Below, piece by piece: positions 14,936 through 23,350 of a stretch of 64,000 nt of DNA. Position numbers and translations under genes: made by a program. Below the pieces are notes generated by a model. It had not been told where the DNA came from and did no database searches. It saw nothing but the letters and a program-made list of their open reading frames with translations. The stretch is from Bifidobacterium sp. ESL0769. Its GTDB lineage: Bacteria; Actinomycetota; Actinomycetes; Actinomycetales; Bifidobacteriaceae. The stretch is from positions 744,001 through 808,000 of the forward strand of contig NZ_CP113918.1 of assembly GCF_029395495.1 (NCBI RefSeq). The letters run 5' to 3'. Position 1 is the stretch's first letter, and every line of letters begins with the position of its first letter.

Positions 14936-16108
14936 ATGAGCTTCAAGACACGGATAGCGGGCACGCTGGGACTTCTCCAGCGCGCGGACGTGGAAAAGGA
15001 CGAGGCGAAAACCGATGCCTCGGACGAGTCCCCGCTGTCGACACCTCCGACCCGTGAACGGGCCATGCGTGACCCGCTTTCGATGAGCACCGTGTTCCGC
15101 GCGGTGCAGATCCTCGAAACGTCCGTGGCCGACCTGCCCGTGGTGCAGCTTCGTGGCGGGTTCGAGATAGACCAGGCGGCCATCATATCCAAACCCGACG
15201 TGTTCAAATCACGGCGCGAGTTCATCAAGGAGACCGTCGCGAGCCTGGCATTGAACGGCAACGCATTCTGGCTGAAATCGACCGGCGTCGACGGCGACGT
15301 GGTCAACCTCACCGTACTGCCCCCGGCCTTGGTAAGCGTACTTTCAACGGACGGCGACCCCGCCAACCCGATTCACTATTACGCCTACATGGGTCACGAA
15401 TACACCAGCGACGACATGCTTCACCTGAAATTCGTGAGCATCCCCGGTCTTCCTCGCGGTCGCGGCCCCATCGAAGCATCAAGAGAAGAGCTACGCGGAG
15501 CGCAGGAGGCCAGGGACGCGAAGGCGAAATGGTTCGAGCAAGGCGACCATCCCACCGGCATCCTGACCAGCGACCAGCCCATCGACTCCGACGAGGAAGC
15601 CGACCTGTACAAGAAGCGGTTCGAGAAGAACCCCGAGGGCGTGAAGGTGCTCGGCAAGGGGCTGAGCTACGAGCAGCTCATGCTCAACCCGGCCGACATG
15701 CAGTATCTGGAGACGCAGCAGTTCGACACCACCCAGATCGCCAGGCTGTTCGGCGTGCCCCAGTCGCTCATGATGAACAAGGTCGAGGGCTCCAGCCTCA
15801 CCTACCGCAACACCGAGGAGGAATGGATAAGCTTCAGCGACTTCACCCTGGCAGCCTACGTGCAGCCCATCGAGGACGCGTTCAGCGAGCTCGTGCCCAG
15901 GAACAACGAAATCGACTTCCGTTGGGACAACATGCGCCGCAGCGACACCAAGACCCGCTATGAGATCTACCAGCTCGCCATCGGCATCGGGCTGATGACC
16001 GTCAACGAGGCCCGCGCCGACGCAGGCCGTCCGCCATTGAGCGACGAGGAACTCGCGAAGATAACCCCGCAACCACAACCAAAGGAGAGCAGCGATGCAG
16101 AAGCGTGA
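14936..16108 (+). CDS. Portal protein (HK97 family)
   Basis: A 390-residue portal, which forms the dodecameric DNA gate at the prohead vertex. I start at the ATG at 14936 (MSFKTRIAGTLGLLQ) because typical portals begin with such a helix. In-frame ATGs at 14858 and 14918 would add a hydrophobic leader and lack better sites. Family features are TVFRAVQILETSVADLPVV near the N-terminus, the central stem, and FGVPQSLMMNKVEGSSLTYR in the crown. The Pro/Gln-rich C-terminus ends inside the next gene by 14 bases. Confidence 0.9.
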   Translation: MSFKTRIAGTLGLLQRADVEKDEAKTDASDESPLSTPPTRERAMRDPLSMSTVFRAVQILETSVADLPVVQLRGGFEIDQAAIISKPDVFKSRREFIKETVASLALNGNAFWLKSTGVDGDVVNLTVLPPALVSVLSTDGDPANPIHYYAYMGHEYTSDDMLHLKFVSIPGLPRGRGPIEASREELRGAQEARDAKAKWFEQGDHPTGILTSDQPIDSDEEADLYKKRFEKNPEGVKVLGKGLSYEQLMLNPADMQYLETQQFDTTQIARLFGVPQSLMMNKVEGSSLTYRNTEEEWISFSDFTLAAYVQPIEDAFSELVPRNNEIDFRWDNMRRSDTKTRYEIYQLAIGIGLMTVNEARADAGRPPLSDEELAKITPQPQPKESSDAEA

Positions 16109-17768
16109 AATCGGATTGAAAGGCGTCCGCCTGCGCAAGGCGGAGGAAGGCGACGGGCGCACCGTCGAAGGGCTCGCCGTCCCGTTCAACCGCACCATCG
16201 ACACATGGGACTCGGGCCCCGAGACGTTCGACCCCGACTGCGTGTTCGACGGGCTCGACGAGGCGAAGCTCTGCTACCAGCACGGCGAGCTGATCGGCAC
16301 CATCACCAACGCCGAAAGCCGGGACGACGGCCTGCACATCCAGGCGCGCATCGCCGACACCGAGACCGGCCGCGACGTGGTCGCGCTGCTCGACGAGGGC
16401 GCGCTCGACAGCCTCTCGGTCGGCTTCGTCCCCGAGGAATCGGAAAAGGACCGCGACGGCATCACCCACCGCAAGAAGGTCCGCCTCATGGAGACCAGCC
16501 TCGTGAGCTGGCCGGCCTACCAGGACGCGAAACTCACCGACCACCGATCGGAAGAACAATCCAAAGAAGAAAACCCACAACCAACCAAGGAAAGAGAGCA
16601 GGAAATGCCCACTAACGAGCAATTCGAAAAAATTCTCGGCCGTCTCGACGCGCAGGACGAGACGCTGCGCAAGCTGCAGGCCATGCCGTCCAAGAGCAAG
16701 CCGGCCGTGTTCGGCAGCGAATTCAGAAGCTCCGGCGAGTTCCTGAAGGCGCTGGCCACCGGAGACGAACGCGCCGCCGACCTCTACGGCCGCATGCAGA
16801 AACGCGACTGGAACGGCGCCACCATCGGCGTCGGTACGGGCGACGACGGCAATCCCATCAACGACGACACCGACAGCCAGGCCGTATGGGTCGCCGGCCT
16901 TGTGCGTATCCTCACCATCAAGCGCCGCATCACCAACCTCATCGACCACAAGGCCCTGCCGTCCGAGGGCATGAAGTTGGACTACAACGTGCTCACCAGC
17001 GACACCACAAAGACCGGCGAACAGACCAAGGAAGGCGAGAAGCTGCCCTACGGCAAAATCACCCTGGGCGACAAGAGCGCCAAGGTGCTCACCTACGGCG
17101 GCTACACCTCCATTTCCCGCCAAACCATCGAACGCAGCACAACCGACTACCTGAGCTTTCTCATGACCGCGCTGGTCAACAGCTATGCGAAGAACAGCGA
17201 GCAGGGGTCGCGCGATGCGCTTTACGGTGCCATCAAGGATGTCGATGCCGGCGATATGCTCACCATCAACAAGGGCTTGGCCGGCGTGAAGCCGAATGAC
17301 TGGATTGGCATGTTCGTGGATGCCAGCGAGGAGTTCGACGAGCGCAACGCCAGCCTTGAATATCTCGGCGTCAGCTCCGACGTGTTCAAAGCCATCGCGT
17401 GCCTTACCGACAACGGCGACCGGTTCATGAACGTCTCGGGATCGGGCGTCAACCAGCTCGGCACCATCGACATCAAGGGCATCACCGGCGACCTGCTTCA
17501 TCTCCCCGTCCAGCTCATGCCCAACGCCACGCCTGGCACCGCATGCTTCCTCGACCACACCGCCGTGACCATGTGGGAGTCGCCCAACGCGCCGTTCCGG
17601 CTTCAGCAGGACAACATTCTCAACCTCACCCGAGACTATTCGGTCTACGGCTACGCCGCGCACGGCACCACCTTCCCTGACGGGCTGCTGCCCATCAAGT
17701 TCGCCGACTCCGGCAGCACGCAGTCCCACAGTTCCGAACCTGCTGAAGAAAGCGAAGAGCAGGCATGA
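16095..17768 (+). CDS. Fused prohead protease and major capsid protein
   Basis: A 557-residue protein joining two normally separate products. Residues 1 to about 150 are an HK97-type prohead protease (GLAVPFN, CYQHGELIGTI with its His, DEGALDSLSVGF with its Ser, ETSLVSWPAY). A charged linker (about 150-170, SEEQSKEENPQPTKEREQE) leads to an HK97-fold capsid protein: delta helix EQFEKILGRLDAQDETLRKL, then the shell domain to KFADSGSTQ. A ribosome binding site (AAGGAAAGAGAGCAGG) and an in-frame ATG at 16605 (MPTNEQFEKIL) could also give capsid protein alone. Self-cleavage at the linker is likely. It overlaps portal and connector genes. Confidence 0.88.
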   Translation: MQKREIGLKGVRLRKAEEGDGRTVEGLAVPFNRTIDTWDSGPETFDPDCVFDGLDEAKLCYQHGELIGTITNAESRDDGLHIQARIADTETGRDVVALLDEGALDSLSVGFVPEESEKDRDGITHRKKVRLMETSLVSWPAYQDAKLTDHRSEEQSKEENPQPTKEREQEMPTNEQFEKILGRLDAQDETLRKLQAMPSKSKPAVFGSEFRSSGEFLKALATGDERAADLYGRMQKRDWNGATIGVGTGDDGNPINDDTDSQAVWVAGLVRILTIKRRITNLIDHKALPSEGMKLDYNVLTSDTTKTGEQTKEGEKLPYGKITLGDKSAKVLTYGGYTSISRQTIERSTTDYLSFLMTALVNSYAKNSEQGSRDALYGAIKDVDAGDMLTINKGLAGVKPNDWIGMFVDASEEFDERNASLEYLGVSSDVFKAIACLTDNGDRFMNVSGSGVNQLGTIDIKGITGDLLHLPVQLMPNATPGTACFLDHTAVTMWESPNAPFRLQQDNILNLTRDYSVYGYAAHGTTFPDGLLPIKFADSGSTQSHSSEPAEESEEQA

Positions 17769-18112
17769 ACGATGAGGAGACCAAGAACGAGAAGCCGCTC
17801 GTCGATGAGCTCGCCAGCCAGGCGAACGAGCATGACGCCGGCGACCGGCCGGCTTTGCTGAAACGCATCCGCCAGGCCGTCGAATACCTCAAACCCGTCA
17901 CCAAGGGCTACGACGTGCCGCCGGCGGTCATGGACGATTGCATCGTCAGCGTGGCGCTCGACCTCTGGCAATCCAAGGACGCACGCAACGGGCTCGTCGG
18001 CCTCGACAACGACGCCGGCATCGAGCCGTTCCACGTCAGCTCCGACCCCCTGCGCACCGCAAGGCCGAAACTGCGAGCCGTGGGGGTGCCGGCCGGAATG
18101 GGGATCGCATGA
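17765..18112 (+). CDS. Probable head-tail connector
   Basis: A 115-residue protein starting in an ATGA overlap with the capsid gene. The core (VPPAVMDDCIVSVALDLWQSKDARNG) resembles gp6/gp15-like connectors that plug the portal, which are short and helical with a conserved 'dalv-a-v-lW' helix. The N-terminal 35 residues are charged and probably flexible. It is followed by another small connector-like gene with overlap. The assignment is by position and helix pattern. Confidence 0.6.
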   Translation: MNDEETKNEKPLVDELASQANEHDAGDRPALLKRIRQAVEYLKPVTKGYDVPPAVMDDCIVSVALDLWQSKDARNGLVGLDNDAGIEPFHVSSDPLRTARPKLRAVGVPAGMGIA

Positions 18113-18459
18113 GCATCACCGAACAGCTCGCCAAACTCGAAAAAATGCTCGACACCGAGCATGTCGACCTGGTCACCCACAAGGCCAACGAAGTCAAGCC
18201 GGGCAAAACCTCCGTGTACATCGAACCGCCCGAAATCACCTCGAACAACTGGGACTCGTTCGATATCCCGTGGGTCGCGTGCATCATATCCGCGACCCCT
18301 ACCACCCAGGACAAGGCTTTCGACGACATCATGGCCGTGCTCGATGAATGGTTTGCGGCCAACATCAACATCAACCAGGCCAAGCCGATCACTTTCGACC
18401 TCAAATCAGCCGGCACGCTCGGCGGCTACGAGGTCACCTTCGGCGGCCTCGACCTTTAG
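18109..18459 (+). CDS. Probable tail completion/terminator protein
   Basis: A 116-residue protein from the ATG at 18109 (MSITEQLAKLEKMLD), coupled by overlap to the connector gene. Beta strands (KTSVYIEPPEI, IPWVACIISATPTTQDKAFD) followed by a helix (IMAVLDEWFAANI) and another strand fit the tail-terminator fold, which caps the tail tube before it joins the head. Its place just before the major tail protein supports this. No specific family motif recognised. Confidence 0.55.
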   Translation: MSITEQLAKLEKMLDTEHVDLVTHKANEVKPGKTSVYIEPPEITSNNWDSFDIPWVACIISATPTTQDKAFDDIMAVLDEWFAANININQAKPITFDLKSAGTLGGYEVTFGGLDL

Positions 18460-18475
18460 GAAAGGAAACAACAAA

Positions 18476-18922
18476 ATGGCGAAAATCAGAACGCTGGGCC
18501 CCGGCCAGCTCATCATCGGCGAGCAGGCAGACGCGCATAAGTTCGACGCGGACTGCACGAAGGCGACGCTCACCCCGAAGACCGACGTGGATGATACGCA
18601 GACGTTCCTCGACGGGCACGACGAGGCGGGCGAGCAGAACACGACCTGGACGCTGGAAACCACCATCAAGGAGGATTTCAGCGCGGACGGCCTGCAGGCG
18701 TGGTGCTTCGACAACGCCGGCAAGACCAAGCATTTCAAGTTCATCCCAAATAACGCCGGCGAGCTTGCCTTCGAGGGCGACGTGCTGATCGCCCCGGTCG
18801 CGGTCGGCGGTGACGTGAAGAAGAAGAACGACCAGGACGTGAGCTTCACCGCCACCAACGTCAAGCGTCTCCAGCACAGCCCGGAAACCCCGCAGCCCGA
18901 TGGCCAAACGGTCACTGATTGA
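18476..18922 (+). CDS. Major tail protein
   Basis: A 148-residue protein from the ATG at 18476 (MAKIRTLGPGQLIIG) with AGGAAAGG upstream. The long open frame to the left is a shadow. Alternating strands (TTWTLETTIKEDFSADGLQ, KHFKFIPNNAGELAFEGDVL) match the beta-sandwich tube subunits of siphovirus tails. It precedes the chaperone pair and tape measure, the usual tail order. The 3' end overlaps the next gene by 23 bases. Confidence 0.75.
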   Translation: MAKIRTLGPGQLIIGEQADAHKFDADCTKATLTPKTDVDDTQTFLDGHDEAGEQNTTWTLETTIKEDFSADGLQAWCFDNAGKTKHFKFIPNNAGELAFEGDVLIAPVAVGGDVKKKNDQDVSFTATNVKRLQHSPETPQPDGQTVTD

Positions 18923-19283
18923 GATCAAGGGCGCGAGCCAGCTGGCCCGCACCCTGCGCAAGGCCGGCGCCGACGCGAAGGACCTCAAGGACGTCAACCG
19001 CAAGGCCGCCGACGTGGTGGTGCCGGTGGCCAAAGGCGGGGTGCCAGTCAGAAGCCACCGGCTCGAGAATTCGATACGCTCCGGTGCCACGCAGAAGGCC
19101 GGCGTCATCCGCGCCGGCCGCAAATCGGTGCCCTACGCCGGCCCCATCCACTGGGGCTGGCCCGGCCACCACATCAAACCACACACGTTCCTGACCGACG
19201 CCGCGAAATCCACGGAGCCGGAATGGACCGAGCTCTATGAGCAGGAAATCAAGAAAATCATCGAACAAGTACAAGGAGAATGA
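18900..19283 (+). CDS. HK97 gp10-like neck/tail-completion protein
   Basis: A 127-residue protein (MAKRSLIEIKGASQLARTLR). The N-terminal helix followed by VVPVAKGGVPVRSHRLENSIRS and YAGPIHWGWPGHHIKPHTFL is the typical HK97 gp10 signature ('vPvdtG.LrnSi... y...vewG'). gp10-like proteins join head and tail. Here the gene lies after the major tail protein rather than before it, a small rearrangement of the usual order. The start codon lies within the tail protein's reading frame. Confidence 0.78.
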   Translation: MAKRSLIEIKGASQLARTLRKAGADAKDLKDVNRKAADVVVPVAKGGVPVRSHRLENSIRSGATQKAGVIRAGRKSVPYAGPIHWGWPGHHIKPHTFLTDAAKSTEPEWTELYEQEIKKIIEQVQGE

Positions 19284-19286
19284 ACC

Positions 19287-19640
19287 ATGTTCCGCATCAC
19301 CTACACCGACGGCCACACCGACGACTGCGAGCCGACCCTTTTCGACTCCATACAGGCCGAGAAATACTGCATGGCCAACGGCTACCAGGACTCGCCCATC
19401 GCGAGCGGCGCCTACGCGACCTACGCGACCCTGCGCCGCAACGGCAAGACCGAGGCGGGCCAGACCTTCGAGACGTGGGCGCAGCACGTCGAAAGCATCA
19501 ACGTCAACGCCGAAGCTGACACGCCGGCAAGCCCGGCATCGACGGCCACACCTGACCCGGGTCCTCAGCCTATGAGCCCGGAGCCGGTTGCGGTCCCTTT
19601 GCAATCTGGCCTGCCGGCAGCGTATCCGAACGCAGTGTGA
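19287..19640 (+). CDS. Tail assembly chaperone, short form
   Basis: A 117-residue protein (MFRITYTDGHTDDCEPTLFD) just upstream of the tape measure gene, where siphophages encode a G/GT chaperone pair. AAGGAGAATGAACC precedes the start. The C-terminal third is Pro/Ala/Thr-rich linker (ADTPASPASTATPDPGPQPM). A heptamer CCCTTTG in the correct register (C CCT TTG, 19595-19601) lies 13 codons before the stop and would move a share of ribosomes into the -1 frame. Confidence 0.72.
   Translation: MFRITYTDGHTDDCEPTLFDSIQAEKYCMANGYQDSPIASGAYATYATLRRNGKTEAGQTFETWAQHVESINVNAEADTPASPASTATPDPGPQPMSPEPVAVPLQSGLPAAYPNAV
19595..19601 (+). promoter_or_regulatory. Putative -1 ribosomal frameshift site
   Basis: The heptamer CCCTTTG fits X-XXY-YYZ read as C CCT TTG in the chaperone frame (GTC CCT TTG CAA). 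The -1 frame is open from here to 19774. Position and direction match the conserved tail-chaperone frameshift. Confidence 0.65.
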
Positions 19641-19774
19641 TATTGGCCGCCCGGTTCGGCGGCACCCCGTGGGCGTGGAGGCGTGAAACCGAGCCGGACG
19701 AACGGGACTGGGGCACGGCGATAAGCCTGCTCCAGGAGGAACAGGAAATGATGGAGGAGGCGAAGCATGGCTAA
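19601..19774 (+). CDS. Tail assembly chaperone, -1 frame extension (T part)
   Basis: After slippage the frame reads AIWPAGSVSERSVILAARFG, then GTPWAWRRETEPDERDWGTA, and ends EEAKHG (57 residues, stop at 19774). The 'LAARFGGTPW' start and glutamate-rich helical end are typical of the T extension that binds the tape measure protein. A GTG at 19637 could start it separately, but there is no good binding site, so a G-T fusion is favoured. It overlaps the tape measure start by eight bases. Confidence 0.65.
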   Translation, partial: AIWPAGSVSERSVILAARFGGTPWAWRRETEPDERDWGTAISLLQEEQEMMEEAKHG

Positions 19775-21836
19775 GAGCGCGATACTCGCAGTGAGGATCA
19801 TCGGCGACTCGTCGGGAGCCTCCAAGGCCATGAGCGGTGCCGGCAGCTCCGCCAGCGCCCTGGCGGCGAAGTTCGGCGCGGTCAGCGGCATCGTCTCCGG
19901 GGCCGTACAGGGCATGACCTCGCACGCCATCGACTACGTCAAGAACCTCTCGGGTGAGATGGTGGCGACATCGGACTCCGCGCAAAGCTTTGCGAACACG
20001 TTGAGCTTCGCCGGCGTCGACGACTCGAAAATCAAGAGCCTGACCAAAAGCACCCAGAAATACGCTGACCAAACGGTTTTCAGCCTTTCTGACATCCGCA
20101 ACACCACCGCCCAGCTCGCCTCGAACGGCGTGCAGGGCTACGCGGAACTGGCCGAGGCGGCCGGCAACCTCACCGCCGTGGCCGGCGGCGGGGCCGACGC
20201 GTACCGCAGCGTGGGCCTCGTGCTCACCCAGACGGCCGCCGCCGGCAAGCTGACAACCGAAAACTGGAACCAGCTCAGCGACGCGATACCGGGCGCGTCC
20301 GGCCGCCTGCAGGAGGCCATGAAGGCCAACGGCGCCTACACCGGCAACTTCCGTGATGCGATGGCCAAAGGCGAAATCAGCGCCGACGAGTTCAACCAGG
20401 CACTCATGCAGTTGGGCATGTCGGACGCGGCGAAGAAGGCCGCGAACGACACCAGCCAGATGAGCAACGCCAGCGGGAACCTCGAGGCCAGCGTGGTCAA
20501 GCTCGGCGCCGGGTTCCTCGACCTGGTCAAGCCCGAGGTGACCGGTTTCATGGCCGGGCTGGCCGATTGGGTATCGAACCTCGCCGACGGCCTGCCGGGG
20601 CTTTCCGGCAAGGTGCAGGGGCTTGCGGGCGACCTCGAAGGCAGACTCGGCTCAGCGGTCGATTGGGTCAAGACGCAGGGTGGCCAGGCTTTCCAAGCAC
20701 TCAAGGACTCCGCGGGCCCCGTGCTCGATGGCCTCAAATCAAGCGTCAAAGGTGTCAGCGACGTCGTGAGACCGTTCACTTCGGCGTTCGGGCTGGCCGG
20801 AGCGGCCATCTCCGGCAGCATGCCGAACCTCGACCCATGGAACAAGCTGCGCGATGCGCTCACCACGGCCGGCCACGCCATGGGCGAACTCGGCCAGTTC
20901 GCCAGCCAGCACGCCGGCGTGCTGCAGACCGTAGCGGTCATGGCCGGCGCAGCGGCCGCGGCCTATGTGGTATGGAACGGCGCGATAAGCGTACACAACA
21001 CCGTCACCGGCCTCGCCACCGGAGTGCAGGCCGCGTTCAACGCGGTGATGGACGCCAACCCGATCATGCTGGTGGTCATGGCCATCGCCGCCATCACCGC
21101 CGGCCTCGTGTACTTCTTCACCCAGACGCAGACCGGCCAACAGCAGTGGGCCGCGTTTACTGGTTTCCTCGGTTCGACCATCACCAACGTGAAGGCGTGG
21201 TTCGGGCAGGCGGGCGACTGGGTCACCGGCAAGTGGCAGGGCGTGCAGGCGTTCTTCTCCGGCCTTCCCGGCGCGATTGGCGGGTTCTTCGCGGGAATCG
21301 GCTCGTGGCTCAGCTCACCGTTCGTCGCCGCCGGCAACGCGGCCACGGCCAAGTGGGACAGTGTCAAGGCGTGGTTCGCGGGCATACCCGGTGCCATCGG
21401 CGGGTTCTTCAGCAACGCCGGCTCGCTGTTGTGGAACGCGGGCAGCAGCATCATCTCCGGCCTGTGGGACGGCTTGAAATCCAAGTGGGAGGATGTGAAG
21501 AACTGGGTCGGCGGGCTCGGCGACTGGATCAAGGAGCACAAGGGCCCACCCGCGTACGACGCGAAGCTTTTGACCGGCAACGGCGAGCTGATCATGGGCA
21601 GCCTCTACGACGGCCTCGACCGGGGCTGGACGCGCAAGGTTCGCCCCTACCTCGGCAACGTCACCCGCGAGATACCGAAGTTCGGGGCGTCGAGCCTGGG
21701 CAATTCCGGCGTCGCCATTGGTGCCGGCCGGCCGACGGTCATCACCATCAACGTCAACGGCCCCGTGCTCGACGGCTACGAACTGGGCAAGCGGTGCCGC
21801 AAGGCCCTCGACGCCTTCGAGGGGGCCAAGCGATGA
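19767..21836 (+). CDS. Tape measure protein
   Basis: A 689-residue protein that sets tail length and enters the cell envelope during DNA injection. The N-terminal part (ILAVRIIGDSSGASKAM; LSFAGVDDSKIKSLTKSTQK; NQLSDAIPGASGRLQEAM) is the conserved tape-measure core. Two hydrophobic spans near residues 390-410 and 430-450 (LQTVAVMAGAAAAAYVVW; IMLVVMAIAAITAGLVYFF) follow. Then come imperfect Trp/Gly repeats ('VKAWFaGIPGAIGGFF' twice). The C-terminus (ITINVNGPVLDGYELGKRCR) is typical. At about 690 residues it predicts a short tail of roughly 100 nm, using the general 1.5 angstrom per residue rule. Confidence 0.9.
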   Translation: MAKSAILAVRIIGDSSGASKAMSGAGSSASALAAKFGAVSGIVSGAVQGMTSHAIDYVKNLSGEMVATSDSAQSFANTLSFAGVDDSKIKSLTKSTQKYADQTVFSLSDIRNTTAQLASNGVQGYAELAEAAGNLTAVAGGGADAYRSVGLVLTQTAAAGKLTTENWNQLSDAIPGASGRLQEAMKANGAYTGNFRDAMAKGEISADEFNQALMQLGMSDAAKKAANDTSQMSNASGNLEASVVKLGAGFLDLVKPEVTGFMAGLADWVSNLADGLPGLSGKVQGLAGDLEGRLGSAVDWVKTQGGQAFQALKDSAGPVLDGLKSSVKGVSDVVRPFTSAFGLAGAAISGSMPNLDPWNKLRDALTTAGHAMGELGQFASQHAGVLQTVAVMAGAAAAAYVVWNGAISVHNTVTGLATGVQAAFNAVMDANPIMLVVMAIAAITAGLVYFFTQTQTGQQQWAAFTGFLGSTITNVKAWFGQAGDWVTGKWQGVQAFFSGLPGAIGGFFAGIGSWLSSPFVAAGNAATAKWDSVKAWFAGIPGAIGGFFSNAGSLLWNAGSSIISGLWDGLKSKWEDVKNWVGGLGDWIKEHKGPPAYDAKLLTGNGELIMGSLYDGLDRGWTRKVRPYLGNVTREIPKFGASSLGNSGVAIGAGRPTVITINVNGPVLDGYELGKRCRKALDAFEGAKR

Positions 21837-23335
21837 GACAGCCACTCCTATATATAGACCGTGGAAACGGCTGGGAGAACATGACCGGCCACGAGGGCTC
21901 TCACGTCAGCCTCGATGGGTTCACCATCGACTGGGGCACCAGCGACGTGGCCAAACAGCCAGACCCCAACGTCCTCAAGTTCAAGATCGTCGACCGCGAC
22001 GGCAAGCTCGCCGGCAACTCGACGCGGCTGGCGGGCGCGAAGGTGCTCGTCCAGCTTTCCCGCATGCCCCTGTGGCGCGACCTGAACATCATTCGTCGTT
22101 GGGCCGAGGAGCCGGATGAAACAACCTGGGCCAGTCTGCACTTGGAAAGCGTGCCGGACGTATACGCCGCACCCGACCCCACGGCCCTGAGCATATTCGA
22201 GGGCAACGTATCGACCGGCTGCTCGATAACCCAGAACGACAACGGCACCTATACGCTCGACCTGACCGCCACCGCCACGCTCGTGCGCATGACGCGCACC
22301 ACACGGCAGGGCCCCGTTTCAAGCGACCCGAAACAGGCCGGTCAGCATTGGGTGGGCAGCCTACAGCAGCGTGTGGACGAAGTACAGCGCCGGCTCGGCG
22401 AACTCGGTTCGCCGCAGCTTTCCGAGCAGGCCGCCGGCTGGCTCAAGTCGCTCGGGGTCGGCTTGGCCAGCTATGACCTGTCGAGTTTCCCCGATTTGTC
22501 GACGGTGCTCTACGCCATGGCCTCGTGGTCGCCGGAGCTGCCGGTCTACTACGAGCGGCACGGGCATGGCGGCACCACGCTCGACATCCTGCACGCGGGG
22601 GCCGCAGCCGGCATCACCCTGCACTCCGACGGGTCGCTCACCGTCTCTGACGGCTGGCGCGAGGACAAGGTCATCGTGGGCGAGAAGGTGAGGATAGACG
22701 CGGCCACGCTGCGCCTGCCTGACCCCGTCAGCCAGATCGCGATCAAGGGCAAGAAGGCCACGTGGGAGAAGACCGACGGCAAGATCGGTTTCGGCGATGC
22801 CGAGGCGGATGTCACCGGCGGCCTGCCCGGCAATCTGACCGAGACGATCAAGAGCGCCACGTTCGAGACCGACGCGATTCTCGCGGACGAATCCGAGGGC
22901 AATTGGGTCGGCAACGCGTACCGGCCGAGCGAGGCGGAGCGCGGGCAGTGGGCGGCGTGGCTGCAGGCGGCCACCATGCGCCTTCGGCCGGAGAAGCTCA
23001 CCGCGTCGACCGAGAAGATCGACATCGACGGGCACGAGCAGACCTTCCAACCTTCGGCCACATTGTGGGCGTTCGTTCGCAACCGCTACACCACGCTGCT
23101 GAGCGAGGACGGCACGCCAGCCACGTCGGGCGCGTGGCTCGGCATCGGCGGCACCCTCACCTTCAAATGGCGGCACGGCAGGCCCGTGTTCACCAACGAA
23201 CTCGAACTCCAGCCTTTGCCCATGCTTCCCAGCACGCTGGCCACGTGGGCCGCGCTCCAGCCGATCACCCTCAAATGGGCCGACCTGTCCTTCACGTGGG
23301 GCGAGTTCGGCCAGATAACAAATTTCAAAGAATAA
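21833..23335 (+). CDS. Minor tail protein (tail tip)
   Basis: A 500-residue protein from the ATG at 21833 (MRQPLLYIDRGNGWENM), overlapping the tape measure stop; the much longer open frame to the left is a shadow. Beta-rich throughout (FTIDWGTSDVAKQPDPNVLK; STGCSITQNDNGTYTLDLTA). The location fits a distal-tail/hub protein linking the tail tube to the receptor-binding apparatus, and the first domain resembles distal tail proteins. No enzymatic motif seen. It ends 15 bases before the next gene, which has AAGGAGG. Confidence 0.7.
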   Translation: MRQPLLYIDRGNGWENMTGHEGSHVSLDGFTIDWGTSDVAKQPDPNVLKFKIVDRDGKLAGNSTRLAGAKVLVQLSRMPLWRDLNIIRRWAEEPDETTWASLHLESVPDVYAAPDPTALSIFEGNVSTGCSITQNDNGTYTLDLTATATLVRMTRTTRQGPVSSDPKQAGQHWVGSLQQRVDEVQRRLGELGSPQLSEQAAGWLKSLGVGLASYDLSSFPDLSTVLYAMASWSPELPVYYERHGHGGTTLDILHAGAAAGITLHSDGSLTVSDGWREDKVIVGEKVRIDAATLRLPDPVSQIAIKGKKATWEKTDGKIGFGDAEADVTGGLPGNLTETIKSATFETDAILADESEGNWVGNAYRPSEAERGQWAAWLQAATMRLRPEKLTASTEKIDIDGHEQTFQPSATLWAFVRNRYTTLLSEDGTPATSGAWLGIGGTLTFKWRHGRPVFTNELELQPLPMLPSTLATWAALQPITLKWADLSFTWGEFGQITNFKE

Positions 23336-23350
23336 CCAAGGAGGAACATC

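Noticed and set aside
16002..17729. 575-codon leftward frame opposite the capsid gene
   Set aside because: Antisense shadow caused by high third-position G+C; the plus strand encodes clear protease and capsid motifs.
20567..21832. Long upstream part of the frame that ends at 23335
   Set aside because: It lies wholly inside the tape measure gene and is Arg/Gly/Pro-rich, the usual shadow of a high-G+C gene; the tail-tip protein starts at 21833.
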